Shown piece after piece: positions 25,555 to 34,943 of a stretch of 64,000 nt of DNA. The position numbers and the translations under genes are program-made. The notes beneath the pieces are model-generated. The model ran no database searches. It was not told where the DNA came from and saw nothing but the letters and a program-made list of their open reading frames with translations. The DNA comes from Bacteroidota bacterium. Its GTDB lineage: Bacteria > Bacteroidota > Bacteroidia > Bacteroidales > FEN-979. Location: positions 1 to 64,000 of the forward strand of contig JAPLDK010000052.1 of NCBI GenBank assembly GCA_026391775.1. Direction: 5' to 3'. The number at the start of each line of letters is the position of its first letter. The first letter of the stretch is position 1.

Positions 25555-27390
25555 ATGAAACGAACAATACTGTCCATTATTCTTATCGCGTCGGGTTTAT
25601 ACGGCTTCACGGAACAGGACTGGCAAACCTGGTATGAACATTCAGGAGGGACCGAAACTCCCAGGTATGAACAGACCATAGCATTCTGTAAAAAGCTTGC
25701 AAAAGCTTCGACTATGGTTCATTACACCCGTTTCGGAAAAAGTGCCCAGGGCAGGGATCTCCCCTTGCTTATCATCGATAAAGACGGCCTTACCGATCCT
25801 GATGCCATCAGGAAGAAAGGTCGGGTGATACTGCTGTTACAAGCCTGTATTCATCCGGGTGAAAGCGAAGGGAAGGATGCCGGACTTATGCTGATCAGGG
25901 ATATGGTCATTGGCAGTGAAGGCAGGCCAGTTCACAAAACATCGGAATTCGGGCATACAGTCTCGACATCAGGATTAAAGAGCCTCCTTAACGGTGTTTC
26001 CCTGGTATTTATTCCGATTTTCAATGTTGACGGGCATGAACGTTTTGGCCCGTATAACCGAATTAACCAGAACGGTCCCAGGGAAATGGGTTGGAGGGTT
26101 AATGCAAATAACCTTAACCTTAACCGGGATTATCTCAAAGCTGAAACTCCTGAGATGAAGGCCTGGCTGAAACTCTTCAATCACTGGATGCCCGAATTGT
26201 TCATTGACAGCCATACAACCGACGGTGCAGATTATCAATATGTGCTTACCTATCTCGTGGAAATTTTCGGCGATATGGATGAGGGCCTGACAAACTGGGC
26301 CACTGACAGTTTTATACCTGAAATGAAAGACCATTTGATGAGAAGTGGGTTCCCTGCATTTCCTTATGTGAATTTCCGCAGATGGCATGACCCTAAAAGC
26401 GGACTGATCACCAATGTTGCGCCACCCATGCTTTCCCAGGGATATACAGCATTACGAAACAGGCCGGGCCTGCTGATAGAAACACATATGCTGAAACCTT
26501 ACGATAAGAGGGTCGAAGGAACCTATGAATGCATTAAAACATGCCTCGAAATCTTACAGAAAGAGGGAAAACATCTGAGGATGCTTGAACAGGAGGCAGA
26601 CCGTTTTCTCATTTCCGGTGATTTCATCAAACAGTCTTTCCCCCTTCAGTTTGAGACAAGCATGAAAGACAGTGTCATCATGGATTTTCTTGGATTTGAG
26701 TATAAGGTAATGAAAAGCGAGATCAGCGGAGGGGAATGGATCAAGTACAGCAACACCCCCGCAACTTTTAAAATACCGTATTTCTCCACTGCCAGGCCGG
26801 TTATAAGCGTGAGTCTGCCCCTGGCATATATTATTCCCGTTGAGTGGGAAGAGATCATCTCCAGGCTGGAACTCCACGGAACCGCCATACGCCGGATTCC
26901 CAGGGACACAGTCATCAGCATACAGACATATAAATTCAAAAACCCGAAATGGCAGCAAAGCTCTTACGAAGGCCATCATTCCATGTCCAATATTGAATAT
27001 GACGAGATCACCGAGACCCGCCTTATTCCCAGGGGTTCTGCAATCGTTGCTGTGAACCAGCAATGCGGGCGGATCATACCTCATTTTCTGGAACCGAAAG
27101 GCAACGGTTCTATGGTTTACTGGGGTTATTTTGATGCAGTTTTCGAGCAGAAGGAATATGCCGAAAATTATGTGCTTGAGCGGATGGCTGAAAAAATGCT
27201 GGGCGAGAACCCCGGGTTGAGTAAGGAGTTTGAGGCCAGGAAAACTTCCGATACAACATTTGCGAAATCACCACAGCTTATCCTTAACTGGTTTTATAAC
27301 AAGTCACCCTATATCGACAGCCGGAAAGGGATTTACCCGGTTGTAAAGGTTAACGACAGGAAACTGCTGGATGCCCTGATCAGGATGTAG
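25555..27390 (+). CDS. M14 family zinc carboxypeptidase
   Basis: Signal peptide from MKRTILS; zinc site CIHPGESEGKDA...LFIDSHTTDGADYQ; NLNRDYLKAETPEM. Confidence 0.93.
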   Translation: MKRTILSIILIASGLYGFTEQDWQTWYEHSGGTETPRYEQTIAFCKKLAKASTMVHYTRFGKSAQGRDLPLLIIDKDGLTDPDAIRKKGRVILLLQACIHPGESEGKDAGLMLIRDMVIGSEGRPVHKTSEFGHTVSTSGLKSLLNGVSLVFIPIFNVDGHERFGPYNRINQNGPREMGWRVNANNLNLNRDYLKAETPEMKAWLKLFNHWMPELFIDSHTTDGADYQYVLTYLVEIFGDMDEGLTNWATDSFIPEMKDHLMRSGFPAFPYVNFRRWHDPKSGLITNVAPPMLSQGYTALRNRPGLLIETHMLKPYDKRVEGTYECIKTCLEILQKEGKHLRMLEQEADRFLISGDFIKQSFPLQFETSMKDSVIMDFLGFEYKVMKSEISGGEWIKYSNTPATFKIPYFSTARPVISVSLPLAYIIPVEWEEIISRLELHGTAIRRIPRDTVISIQTYKFKNPKWQQSSYEGHHSMSNIEYDEITETRLIPRGSAIVAVNQQCGRIIPHFLEPKGNGSMVYWGYFDAVFEQKEYAENYVLERMAEKMLGENPGLSKEFEARKTSDTTFAKSPQLILNWFYNKSPYIDSRKGIYPVVKVNDRKLLDALIRM

Positions 27391-27392
27391 GC

Positions 27393-29669
27393 TTAGATAA
27401 TGAGTATCCTGTTGTTTCCGGGGATTATTCTTCCGATAATTGAAACATTGGAAATCCCTTCAGCGGCAAGGGCTGAAATTGCCGGGCCTGCCTGCTGTTC
27501 AGGCAATGCGACAAGCAAACCTCCTGAGGTTTGTGCATCTGCCAGCAGTAATTTCACAAGTTCTGGTACCGATGGGCCGCAATCAAGCATCCCGCTCACA
27601 AACTCCAGGTTGTTTTTTGTGCCGCCCGGTATCATACCTGCCACTGCATAGGCCCAGGCTGAAGGAAGCAAGGGCACTTTTTCCCAAAGGATCTCAGCGC
27701 TTAAGCCTCCGGCACACAGCATCTCTTTCAGATGTCCGAGCAGCCCGAATCCTGTCACATCGGTGCAGGCATGTACATCGAATTGCCTCAGCAGTTCGGC
27801 CGGCCTTTTATTCAGTGCCGACATTATACTGATTGCTCCGGTTGCTGCTTCCCGGCTGGCATAATCCCTTTTTACCGCTGTGCTGATGATCCCTGTCCCC
27901 AGTGGTTTTGTAAGGAGTAGTGCATCTCCTGCCTGAGGGGTTGAGTTCTTCCATATCTTATGCGGATGAACCTCCCCGCAGACCACCAAGCCGAATTTCG
28001 GCTCTTCATCCTCAATGCTGTGCCCTCCTATTATTGAAATACCTGCTTCTGCCACTTTATCAGAAGCCCCCCGGATGATCTGCTCAAGTACCTCAAAGGG
28101 GATCTTCTTTTCAGGGAAGGCAACAATGCTCAGAGCAAACAACGGCCTGCCCCCCATTGCCCAGATATCGCTGAGGGCGTTGGCCGCAGCAATGGCGCCA
28201 TAATGATACGGATCATCCACAACCGGAGGGATGAAATCGACAGTCTGAACAATGGCTTTCTCCTCACTGAACAGGTAAACCGAAGCATCATCGGATGTCT
28301 CCGTGCCTACGAGTATGTTTTTTCCAAGGGGAGGGGGAATATTTTTCAGGATCTTTTCAAGCGTCTGGGGCTTGATCTTACAGGCGCAACCCAATGCATG
28401 GGTATACCTGGTAAGACGTATTTCATCATTTTTGACTGCGGATGAGGTTCCGGTTTCGGAAACAGCCGGGGGTTTGCTTTCTGATGTGATTCGGGCTTCA
28501 GCCTTTTGTTCTATGGAATGGATGGATTTAACTTTGTTTTTCCTTCCGGTGATGATCTCAACCGCAGTGTCAATTTGTTCAGCAGTGCTCATTCTTCCGA
28601 CAGAAAACCGTATCGTTCCCAGTGCATACTCGCGTGGCACATTCATGGCCAGCAGGACTGCCGAAATGATTTCAATTCCTGCATGGCAGGCTGCACCGGC
28701 AGATACCGCCAGCCCTTTCCATTCATTCAGCAGTACCGAAGCATCCCTTCCCCTGAAACCCAGGCTTAAAGTATTGGGAAGACGTAACTCCGGATGGCCG
28801 TTAAGCCTTATATCGGGCATGGCGGAGGCAATACCATCATGAAGCCTTTCACGCAGATTCTTGAGTTTTTTGACCAGTGACCAGTGACCAGTAGCCAGTG
28901 ACTCGTCAATTACCAGTTCTGCGGCTTTACCCAGGCCGGCAATGCCCATGATATTTTCAGTACCCGCCCTCAGGCCTTGCTCATGGTCTGCACCATGAAG
29001 GATCTTTGTAAGCCTTGTTCCCCTGCGGCAAAACAGGGCGCCGACGCCTTTTGGAGCATAAAATTTATGCCCTGCAACCGATAAAAGGTCGACATGCATT
29101 TTTAGCACATCCACCGGTATTTTCCCAATGGATTGAGCTGCATCACAATGAAGTACAATGCCATGCTCCCTGGATATTCTTCCTATCTCTTCTATGGGCT
29201 GAATTGTTCCGACCTCATTGTTGGCATGCATGATGCTTGCAAGAATAGTCCCGGGGCGTATTGCCTTTTTAAAATCATCAGGATCTACCATGCCCCGGCT
29301 GTCGACAGACAGCCAGGTGATTTCAAATCCCATGGTCCCAAGAAACCGGCAAACTTCAGTGACTGCCGGGTGTTCGACCGCAGAGGTGATAATATGACGG
29401 CCCTTGCCGGCATTTGCAAAAGCAAAGCCTTTCAGGGCCAGGTTATTCGATTCAGTGCCTCCGCCTGTGAAAATGATCTCATCGGCATTGGCATTAAGCA
29501 TCAGGGCCAGGTCTTTTCGGGCGTTCTCAACTGCCTGCCTTGCAATTATCCCGAACTCATGGGAGCTGGAAGGGTTTCCAAAGATCTCCCCGAGAAATGG
29601 GCGCATGGCCTCCGCAACCGGTAAATCCAGCGGGGTAGTGGCATTATAATCAAGATAAACCGGGATCAT
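27393..29669 (-). CDS. Cysteine desulfurase (NifS/IscS-like) fused to selenide, water dikinase (SelD)
   Basis: N-term MIPVYLDYNATTPLD, SVAGHKFYAPKGVG, SAGAACHAG; C-term RLTRYTHALGCACKIKPQTLEKIL, AAANALSDIWAMGG, ISIIGGHSIEDEEPKFGL, DAQTSGGLLVAL. One uninterrupted 758-aa frame. Confidence 0.95.
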   Translation of the reverse strand: MIPVYLDYNATTPLDLPVAEAMRPFLGEIFGNPSSSHEFGIIARQAVENARKDLALMLNANADEIIFTGGGTESNNLALKGFAFANAGKGRHIITSAVEHPAVTEVCRFLGTMGFEITWLSVDSRGMVDPDDFKKAIRPGTILASIMHANNEVGTIQPIEEIGRISREHGIVLHCDAAQSIGKIPVDVLKMHVDLLSVAGHKFYAPKGVGALFCRRGTRLTKILHGADHEQGLRAGTENIMGIAGLGKAAELVIDESLATGHWSLVKKLKNLRERLHDGIASAMPDIRLNGHPELRLPNTLSLGFRGRDASVLLNEWKGLAVSAGAACHAGIEIISAVLLAMNVPREYALGTIRFSVGRMSTAEQIDTAVEIITGRKNKVKSIHSIEQKAEARITSESKPPAVSETGTSSAVKNDEIRLTRYTHALGCACKIKPQTLEKILKNIPPPLGKNILVGTETSDDASVYLFSEEKAIVQTVDFIPPVVDDPYHYGAIAAANALSDIWAMGGRPLFALSIVAFPEKKIPFEVLEQIIRGASDKVAEAGISIIGGHSIEDEEPKFGLVVCGEVHPHKIWKNSTPQAGDALLLTKPLGTGIISTAVKRDYASREAATGAISIMSALNKRPAELLRQFDVHACTDVTGFGLLGHLKEMLCAGGLSAEILWEKVPLLPSAWAYAVAGMIPGGTKNNLEFVSGMLDCGPSVPELVKLLLADAQTSGGLLVALPEQQAGPAISALAAEGISNVSIIGRIIPGNNRILII
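28872..28906. repeat. Heptamer tandem repeat inside the NifS-SelD gene
   Basis: GACCAGT x3, AGCCAGT, GACTCGT (five 7-nt units). Confidence 0.85.
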
Positions 29670-30696
29670 TTTTGCTGTTTTTTAATATTGCAAGTATCTT
29701 TTTTGCATGATGGCGGGGGTCGCTTCCTTTTAGTTTAATGGTTAAAATATCCTTATTCTGCCGCTTCTCAATAGCTTTCCTGTAAGCTTTATCATAATAC
29801 TCCAATACAATTTCAGCGACCAGGCTGAAATTACTTTCAGAAAGCGCTTTTGAAGCGAGATTGTAGCGTGTCCCTCCAAGCCCTTCACGGATCCTGAACA
29901 AAGCTTCAGCAAGCAACTCCTTGTCAAACCCGGCATATTCAGCAACCAGCCTGTTGATCCTTTGCTTTTTATCCATTACCACTTCAACCAGTTTGCCATT
30001 TGAGATCTGTTCAAAAACCGGTGGAGGCAGTGTAACCTTCCCGATACTCCTGCTCTCGTCCTCCATCCATATCCGCTTTCTGAAATCCATCTCTGCCCAA
30101 AGCCTGTAAAGGTTGTTTTCGAACTGCTCATTACCGGGCTGAAGCCCCTGCCCCAGGGCTCCGAATACCGAACCTTTATGGGACGCAATGTTTTCGAGAT
30201 CAATTACCTGCTCCCCCAGTGCGGACAACGATTTGAGAATCTCTGTCTTTCCGCATCCTGTATATCCTCCCAGTACCCTTATCTTCGATATTCGAAAGAA
30301 TGATTCACGGATGAAACGGCGATAGGCCTTATACCCGCCTTCGAGCAGGGAAACGTGATATCCGGCGGTTGAGAAGACTTCCGACATCAGTTCGCTTCGC
30401 ATTCCACCCCTCCAGCAGTAAACGGCGACCTTGTTAAAAGGAACATTCCCTTTCAGTTCTTTCAGATAGTTGAAAACTTTAGGAAGGGCAATATCCAGTC
30501 CTTTTAATATGGCCGGCTCACGGCCTTGCTTCTGGTAAAGAGTTCCAATAACCGCTCTTTCATCATCCGTAAATAAAGGGATATTAACAGCGCCGGGAAT
30601 ATGCCCTAAGGTAAATTCTCCGGGAGAACGAACATCCACAAAACTGTAAGTTCCTTCAAGATCAAGAAAAGTGTCAGCCTTTGTTTTTGATACCAT
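29650..30696 (-). CDS. mnmH: tRNA 2-selenouridine synthase (MnmH/SelU)
   Basis: Rhodanese domain with VYCWRGGMRSELM; P-loop GGYTGCGKTEIL; MEDESRSIGKVTLP. Overlaps the NifS-SelD start by 20 nt. Confidence 0.95.
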   Translation of the reverse strand: MVSKTKADTFLDLEGTYSFVDVRSPGEFTLGHIPGAVNIPLFTDDERAVIGTLYQKQGREPAILKGLDIALPKVFNYLKELKGNVPFNKVAVYCWRGGMRSELMSEVFSTAGYHVSLLEGGYKAYRRFIRESFFRISKIRVLGGYTGCGKTEILKSLSALGEQVIDLENIASHKGSVFGALGQGLQPGNEQFENNLYRLWAEMDFRKRIWMEDESRSIGKVTLPPPVFEQISNGKLVEVVMDKKQRINRLVAEYAGFDKELLAEALFRIREGLGGTRYNLASKALSESNFSLVAEIVLEYYDKAYRKAIEKRQNKDILTIKLKGSDPRHHAKKILAILKNSKNDPGLS

Positions 30697-30852
30697 AATT
30701 TCGGGAAAGCAGAATTCTGTCCTGCAAATCTACTATTTCATATAGTAACTGCACCGTGCCGGTTTAATTTTATGCAAACGCCTTATCTTTTTGACAACCA
30801 ATATATAAACAGCTTGTTTATGTATAAGCAATAGGGGCATGAAAATTATTTG

Positions 30853-30860
30853 TAATTTTG
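30853..30860 (+). promoter_or_regulatory. -7 promoter box of the purF-like gene
   Basis: TAATTTTG 24 nt upstream of the refined ATG (30884). Confidence 0.4.
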
Positions 30861-30883
30861 CAGCTCATTTATCCTGTTCACGT

Positions 30884-32785
30884 ATGAGCGATTTTATTCA
30901 TCATGAATGCGGGATAGCCCTGGTGAGGCTTCTCAAACCCCTTGAATATTACCTGGCGAAATACGGAACCGCGTTCTATGGTCTAAATAAGCTGCACCTT
31001 CTCATGGAGAAGCAGCATAATCGCGGACAGGATGGGGCAGGGGTGGCAGCTATTAAATTTGACCTCGAACCAGGGAACCGGTTTATCCACCGCCTTCGCT
31101 CCAACGCAGATTCTCCAATACAGGACATCTTCAATAAAATCAGTAAGAAACTCAAAGATATCGAAGAAAGGCATCCCCAGAATCTGCTTGATATTCAATG
31201 GCTGAAGCAGAATATAGATTTCATGGGAGAACTTTACCTGGGCCATTTGCGATACGGCACATTCGGAAAGAATTCATCCCTGAACCTCCATCCCTTTGTT
31301 CGGGAAAATAACTGGCTCACCAAGAATCTCGTCGTGGCTGGTAATTTTAACCTGACCAACGTTGACGAACTCTTTAATAAGCTGATCGACCTGGGCCAAT
31401 ATCCTGTTGAAACCTCAGATACAATTACTATCCTTGAAAAGATAGGACATTTTCTGGATGAAGAAAATGAAGAGTTGTACTGGAAGTTCAAGGGGCAGGG
31501 GTTTAGAAAACGCGAAATCACTTTTGAGATCGCCAGACAGCTGAATGTTCAGAAAATTCTGAGAAAATCGGCAAAGTATTGGGATGGGGGGTACGTCATC
31601 GCAGGAATGTTCGGGCATGGAGATGCGTTTGTAATGCGTGATCCTTCGGGCATTCGTCCGGCTTTTTATTTCAGGAATGACGAGATTGTAGTGGCCACTT
31701 CGGAAAGGCCTGTTATTCAGACTGTGCTGAACGTGGGCATTGATACGGTGAAAGAACTGAAACCGGGTCATGCGCTTATAATAAAAAAGGACGGCAGGGT
31801 CAGCGAGAAGGAATTTACGAAGCCCCTTGAAAAGAAATCCTGTTCCTTTGAACGGATCTATTTTTCCCGGGGTACCGATAAAGACATCTACCAGGAAAGA
31901 AAAAAACTTGGGAAGTTCCTGACTCCCGGTATCCTTAAGGCAATCAATTATGATCTCGAAAATACGGTCTTTTCATATATCCCTAATACTGCGATAGATG
32001 CCTATTACGGGCTTATAGAGGAGATCGGGCAGTACTGCAATAAAATAAAGGCCGATCGTATTATCAAAGCCGGCAGGAACCTGAGCAGGGAGAAACTTGA
32101 AGAGATCCTGAAATTGCAGGCCAGGGTTGAAAAAGTCGCAGTAAAAGACTTGAAGCTAAGAACATTCATTACACAGGATTCCCAGCGCGATGATCTTGCC
32201 GCTCACGTTTACGATGTAACCTGGGGAAGCATTCGTCCGGGCCAGGATAACCTTGTGGTCCTTGACGATTCAATCGTTCGTGGCACAACCCTGAAGCAAA
32301 GCATCATACGGATTCTTAGCAGGCTTGGTCCAAAAAAGATCGTCATTGCTTCTTCAGCGCCTCAGATACGGTATCCCGACTGCTATGGCATAGACATGGC
32401 CAAAATCTCAGATTTCATAGCATTCAAAGCAGCAATTGCACTCCTGAGAGAAACGCACAGGGAAGGGATCATCAACTCAGTGTACAAAAAGGCAAAGTCA
32501 CAGCAGAAGCTTCCGAAGGAAAAGATCGTCAATTTTGTAAAGGAAATTTATGCACCGTTTACTCCTGAAATGATTGCTGATAAGGTTGCCAAACTGGTAA
32601 CTCCCTCAGCCTGCCCGGCTGAAGTACACATTGTTTACCAAACAATTGACGACCTGCACAAAGCCTGCCCGGGCCATACGGGTGACTGGTATTTTGCCGG
32701 GGACTATCCGACTCCCGGTGGGAATAAGGTGTCGAATATGGCATTCATCAATTATATTGAAGGGAAGGACGTGAGGGCGTACTGA
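30884..32785 (+). CDS. Amidophosphoribosyltransferase-like protein (class II glutamine amidotransferase + PRTase)
   Basis: Start refined to MSDFIHHECGIALVRL (N-terminal Cys nucleophile after propeptide), QHNRGQDGAG, RDPSGIRPAFY, PRPP motif LVVLDDSIVRGTTLKQSI. Confidence 0.9.
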   Translation: MSDFIHHECGIALVRLLKPLEYYLAKYGTAFYGLNKLHLLMEKQHNRGQDGAGVAAIKFDLEPGNRFIHRLRSNADSPIQDIFNKISKKLKDIEERHPQNLLDIQWLKQNIDFMGELYLGHLRYGTFGKNSSLNLHPFVRENNWLTKNLVVAGNFNLTNVDELFNKLIDLGQYPVETSDTITILEKIGHFLDEENEELYWKFKGQGFRKREITFEIARQLNVQKILRKSAKYWDGGYVIAGMFGHGDAFVMRDPSGIRPAFYFRNDEIVVATSERPVIQTVLNVGIDTVKELKPGHALIIKKDGRVSEKEFTKPLEKKSCSFERIYFSRGTDKDIYQERKKLGKFLTPGILKAINYDLENTVFSYIPNTAIDAYYGLIEEIGQYCNKIKADRIIKAGRNLSREKLEEILKLQARVEKVAVKDLKLRTFITQDSQRDDLAAHVYDVTWGSIRPGQDNLVVLDDSIVRGTTLKQSIIRILSRLGPKKIVIASSAPQIRYPDCYGIDMAKISDFIAFKAAIALLRETHREGIINSVYKKAKSQQKLPKEKIVNFVKEIYAPFTPEMIADKVAKLVTPSACPAEVHIVYQTIDDLHKACPGHTGDWYFAGDYPTPGGNKVSNMAFINYIEGKDVRAY

Positions 32786-32798
32786 AACCAGATACAGA

Positions 32799-32839
32799 AT
32801 GCCAGATGCTGGATATCTGGCATCTGGTATCCAGCATCC
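32799..32839. repeat. Nested inverted repeat / heptamer-like repeat
   Basis: ATGCCAGAT(N7)ATCTGGCAT and GATGCTGGATA(N12)TATCCAGCATC overlap; CTGGCAT CTGGTAT units at 7-nt period. Confidence 0.8.
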
Positions 32840-32845
32840 AAACAA

Positions 32846-33244
32846 TCAAACTTCCAGCGCTTCAGAAATTTTCTTAGCAATTGCAACCAGTTCCTCAGGT
32901 GTGAATTTCAACTTCGGTTTTCGGAAATCCATATCATACATAGTCCTGAGAGGAATCAGATGGATATGAGCATGGGGTACTTCCAGCCCGATAACTGTGA
33001 TGCCGATCCTCTGACATGGCACAACTTTTTCAATAGCTTTGGCAACTTTCTTTGCAAAATTCCAAAGACCGGCATGAAGCTCATTGTCAATATCAAAGAT
33101 ATAGTTTATCTCCTTTTTGGGTATTACCAGGGTATGGCCTTCCTGCAACGGACTGATGTCGAGGAATGCGAGGTAATTTTCGTCTTCAGCGATTTTATAG
33201 CAGGGGATATCTCCATTTACGATACGCGTAAAAATGCTTGCCAT
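32846..33244 (-). CDS. HIT family protein
   Basis: Start refined to MASIFTRIVNGDIPCYKIAED; EVPHAHIHLIPL histidine triad. Confidence 0.93.
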   Translation of the reverse strand: MASIFTRIVNGDIPCYKIAEDENYLAFLDISPLQEGHTLVIPKKEINYIFDIDNELHAGLWNFAKKVAKAIEKVVPCQRIGITVIGLEVPHAHIHLIPLRTMYDMDFRKPKLKFTPEELVAIAKKISEALEV

Positions 33245-33245
33245 A

Positions 33246-33731
33246 TTATCTTTTTTGTCTTGAGATCTCAATGATTTCAAAAGCGATGACCCCGGCGGGA
33301 ACAGTAATTTCAACTTTCTCTCCAAGAATCTTTCCGAGCAGGCCTTTTGCAATAGGCGAACTTACCGATAATTTACCGATTTTAATATTGGCCTCATTCT
33401 CGGGAACCAGTGTATAGCAAACAAGAGAACCGTTGCTTGTGTTTTTCAGCTTCACTGTAGAAAAAATAAGGACTTTGCTATTGTCAAGCTTCGTTTCATC
33501 AATCAGCCGGGCATTACTAATTGTATCCTGAAGTTTGGAGATCTTAAGTTCGAGCATAGATTGTGCTTCCTTGGCGGCAGCATATTCTGCGTTTTCCGAA
33601 AGATCACCTTTATCCCTGGCTTCTGCGATCTGTCTTGAAATGGAAGGTCTTTCCACCATGACGAGCTGCTGCAGTTCATCTCTCAGTTTCTGCAGGCCCT
33701 CAATGGTATAATATTTAATATCCGTCGACAT
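33246..33731 (-). CDS. greA: Transcription elongation factor GreA
   Basis: IAEARDKGDLSENAEYAAAKEAQ and SPIAKGLLGKILGEKVEITVPAG. Confidence 0.95.
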   Translation of the reverse strand: MSTDIKYYTIEGLQKLRDELQQLVMVERPSISRQIAEARDKGDLSENAEYAAAKEAQSMLELKISKLQDTISNARLIDETKLDNSKVLIFSTVKLKNTSNGSLVCYTLVPENEANIKIGKLSVSSPIAKGLLGKILGEKVEITVPAGVIAFEIIEISRQKR

Positions 33732-33762
33732 AAGTTCAGATTGAGATCATAATAAGGCAAAA

Positions 33763-33780
33763 GACCCTATAAAAAGGGTC
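33763..33780 (-). terminator. Hairpin downstream of the PorV-like gene
   Basis: GACCCT(N6)AGGGTC followed on the minus strand by TTTT. Confidence 0.55.
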
Positions 33781-33819
33781 CTTTGCGCGATAAAGAATTT
33801 ATAAGGGTTGTTCGAAAGA

Positions 33820-34896
33820 CTAAAAATTAAGTTTTAAGCCTACACTATGAGTTCCAGCATACGGATTACTGCTACGGTATGAATAATCGATGGCGATACC
33901 GCTACCTTTTTCCTTGTTGAAAGGAACTGATACGGTAAAGCCTGCATTAAGGCCTGTAAACACTGTTCCACGGTCGGCCAGTGTTGAATTGAACATCCCG
34001 CCCTGGTAAGTATACCCTGCACGAATAGCGAAGTAATACTTAAGAGAATATTCCAGCCCAAGTGCAAACTGGTCTTTTGTAAAAGAATTGGAAGTAAAAT
34101 TGCCTGCCAGTGTGATCCTGTTCAGGTCATTTATATTAAAGTCATAGGAGGCACCAATTCTCAGGGTAGTCGGAAGTTCGTAGGAAGCCGAACGCTGTTC
34201 AACCGTGAAAAGGTCATTGTCGTTTCCATGGCTGGGAATTATACCACGGAAAGCAAGACCGTCACCACGGAATCTCAGGTTGGAGCCGATGTTCTTTAAT
34301 GCGACTCCGAATTTGGCCTGCTGTTTTTCACCGGTAACATAAAGAACCCCTGCATCAATGGCAATTGCCATTGCGCTGGCATCTGCAATAGCCTCATTGA
34401 CCAGTTTAATGTTCAAACCGCCATATATGCTGTTTGAAAAGGCTTTTGCATATGACAGGTTAATATTGAGATAACTGGGTTTGAATGTCCCTAATCCACC
34501 CTGGGGAGAATTTGTTGTAGTGATTGTGATTTCGCCAAAATTCATCGACATGAATGCAGCGCTAAGCACCCCACCGCTCTTCCCGAGAGACTGGCTGAAA
34601 CCGAAAGCCATTACGTTCACCCCTGAACCCGATAACCAGTTAGTATAGGAAAAGATTATTTCGGTTCCTTTGGTAAAGGCTGTCCCGGCAATATTAGTAT
34701 ACATTGCTTCCAGGCCCTGTGTACAGGATGTCCCGACTGAGCCCCAGCCTGAACTTCTGGCCCAGGGGTTAATCAGTAATTCCGATGCTCCGGCCTGCCC
34801 TGAACGGTCTTTGTTACCAGCAGAGGCATAGTAGGTTGGAAGGACAACCAAACCGACGAAGAATATTGCAATCAGAAGTCTGTATATATTTTTCAT
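33820..34896 (-). CDS. PorV/PorQ family outer membrane protein
   Basis: Start refined to MKNIYRL. FadL/PorV-like barrel; early motif GLEAMYTNIAGTAFTKGTEIIFSYTNWLSG; C-term ...GTHSVGLKLNF. Confidence 0.85.
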   Translation of the reverse strand: MKNIYRLLIAIFFVGLVVLPTYYASAGNKDRSGQAGASELLINPWARSSGWGSVGTSCTQGLEAMYTNIAGTAFTKGTEIIFSYTNWLSGSGVNVMAFGFSQSLGKSGGVLSAAFMSMNFGEITITTTNSPQGGLGTFKPSYLNINLSYAKAFSNSIYGGLNIKLVNEAIADASAMAIAIDAGVLYVTGEKQQAKFGVALKNIGSNLRFRGDGLAFRGIIPSHGNDNDLFTVEQRSASYELPTTLRIGASYDFNINDLNRITLAGNFTSNSFTKDQFALGLEYSLKYYFAIRAGYTYQGGMFNSTLADRGTVFTGLNAGFTVSVPFNKEKGSGIAIDYSYRSSNPYAGTHSVGLKLNF

Positions 34897-34943
34897 AGTT
34901 CTGAATTTTTTTGTTGTTATCATCATCTCAAAAATTTTAACCG

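Noticed and set aside
28872-28906. CRISPR-like array
   Set aside because: The repeat period is 7 nt with no spacers; it is a short tandem repeat within a coding gene.
27393-29669. SelD as a selenocysteine-containing protein
   Set aside because: The active-site position is Cys (GCACKI) with no in-frame TGA, so no Sec decoding is needed.
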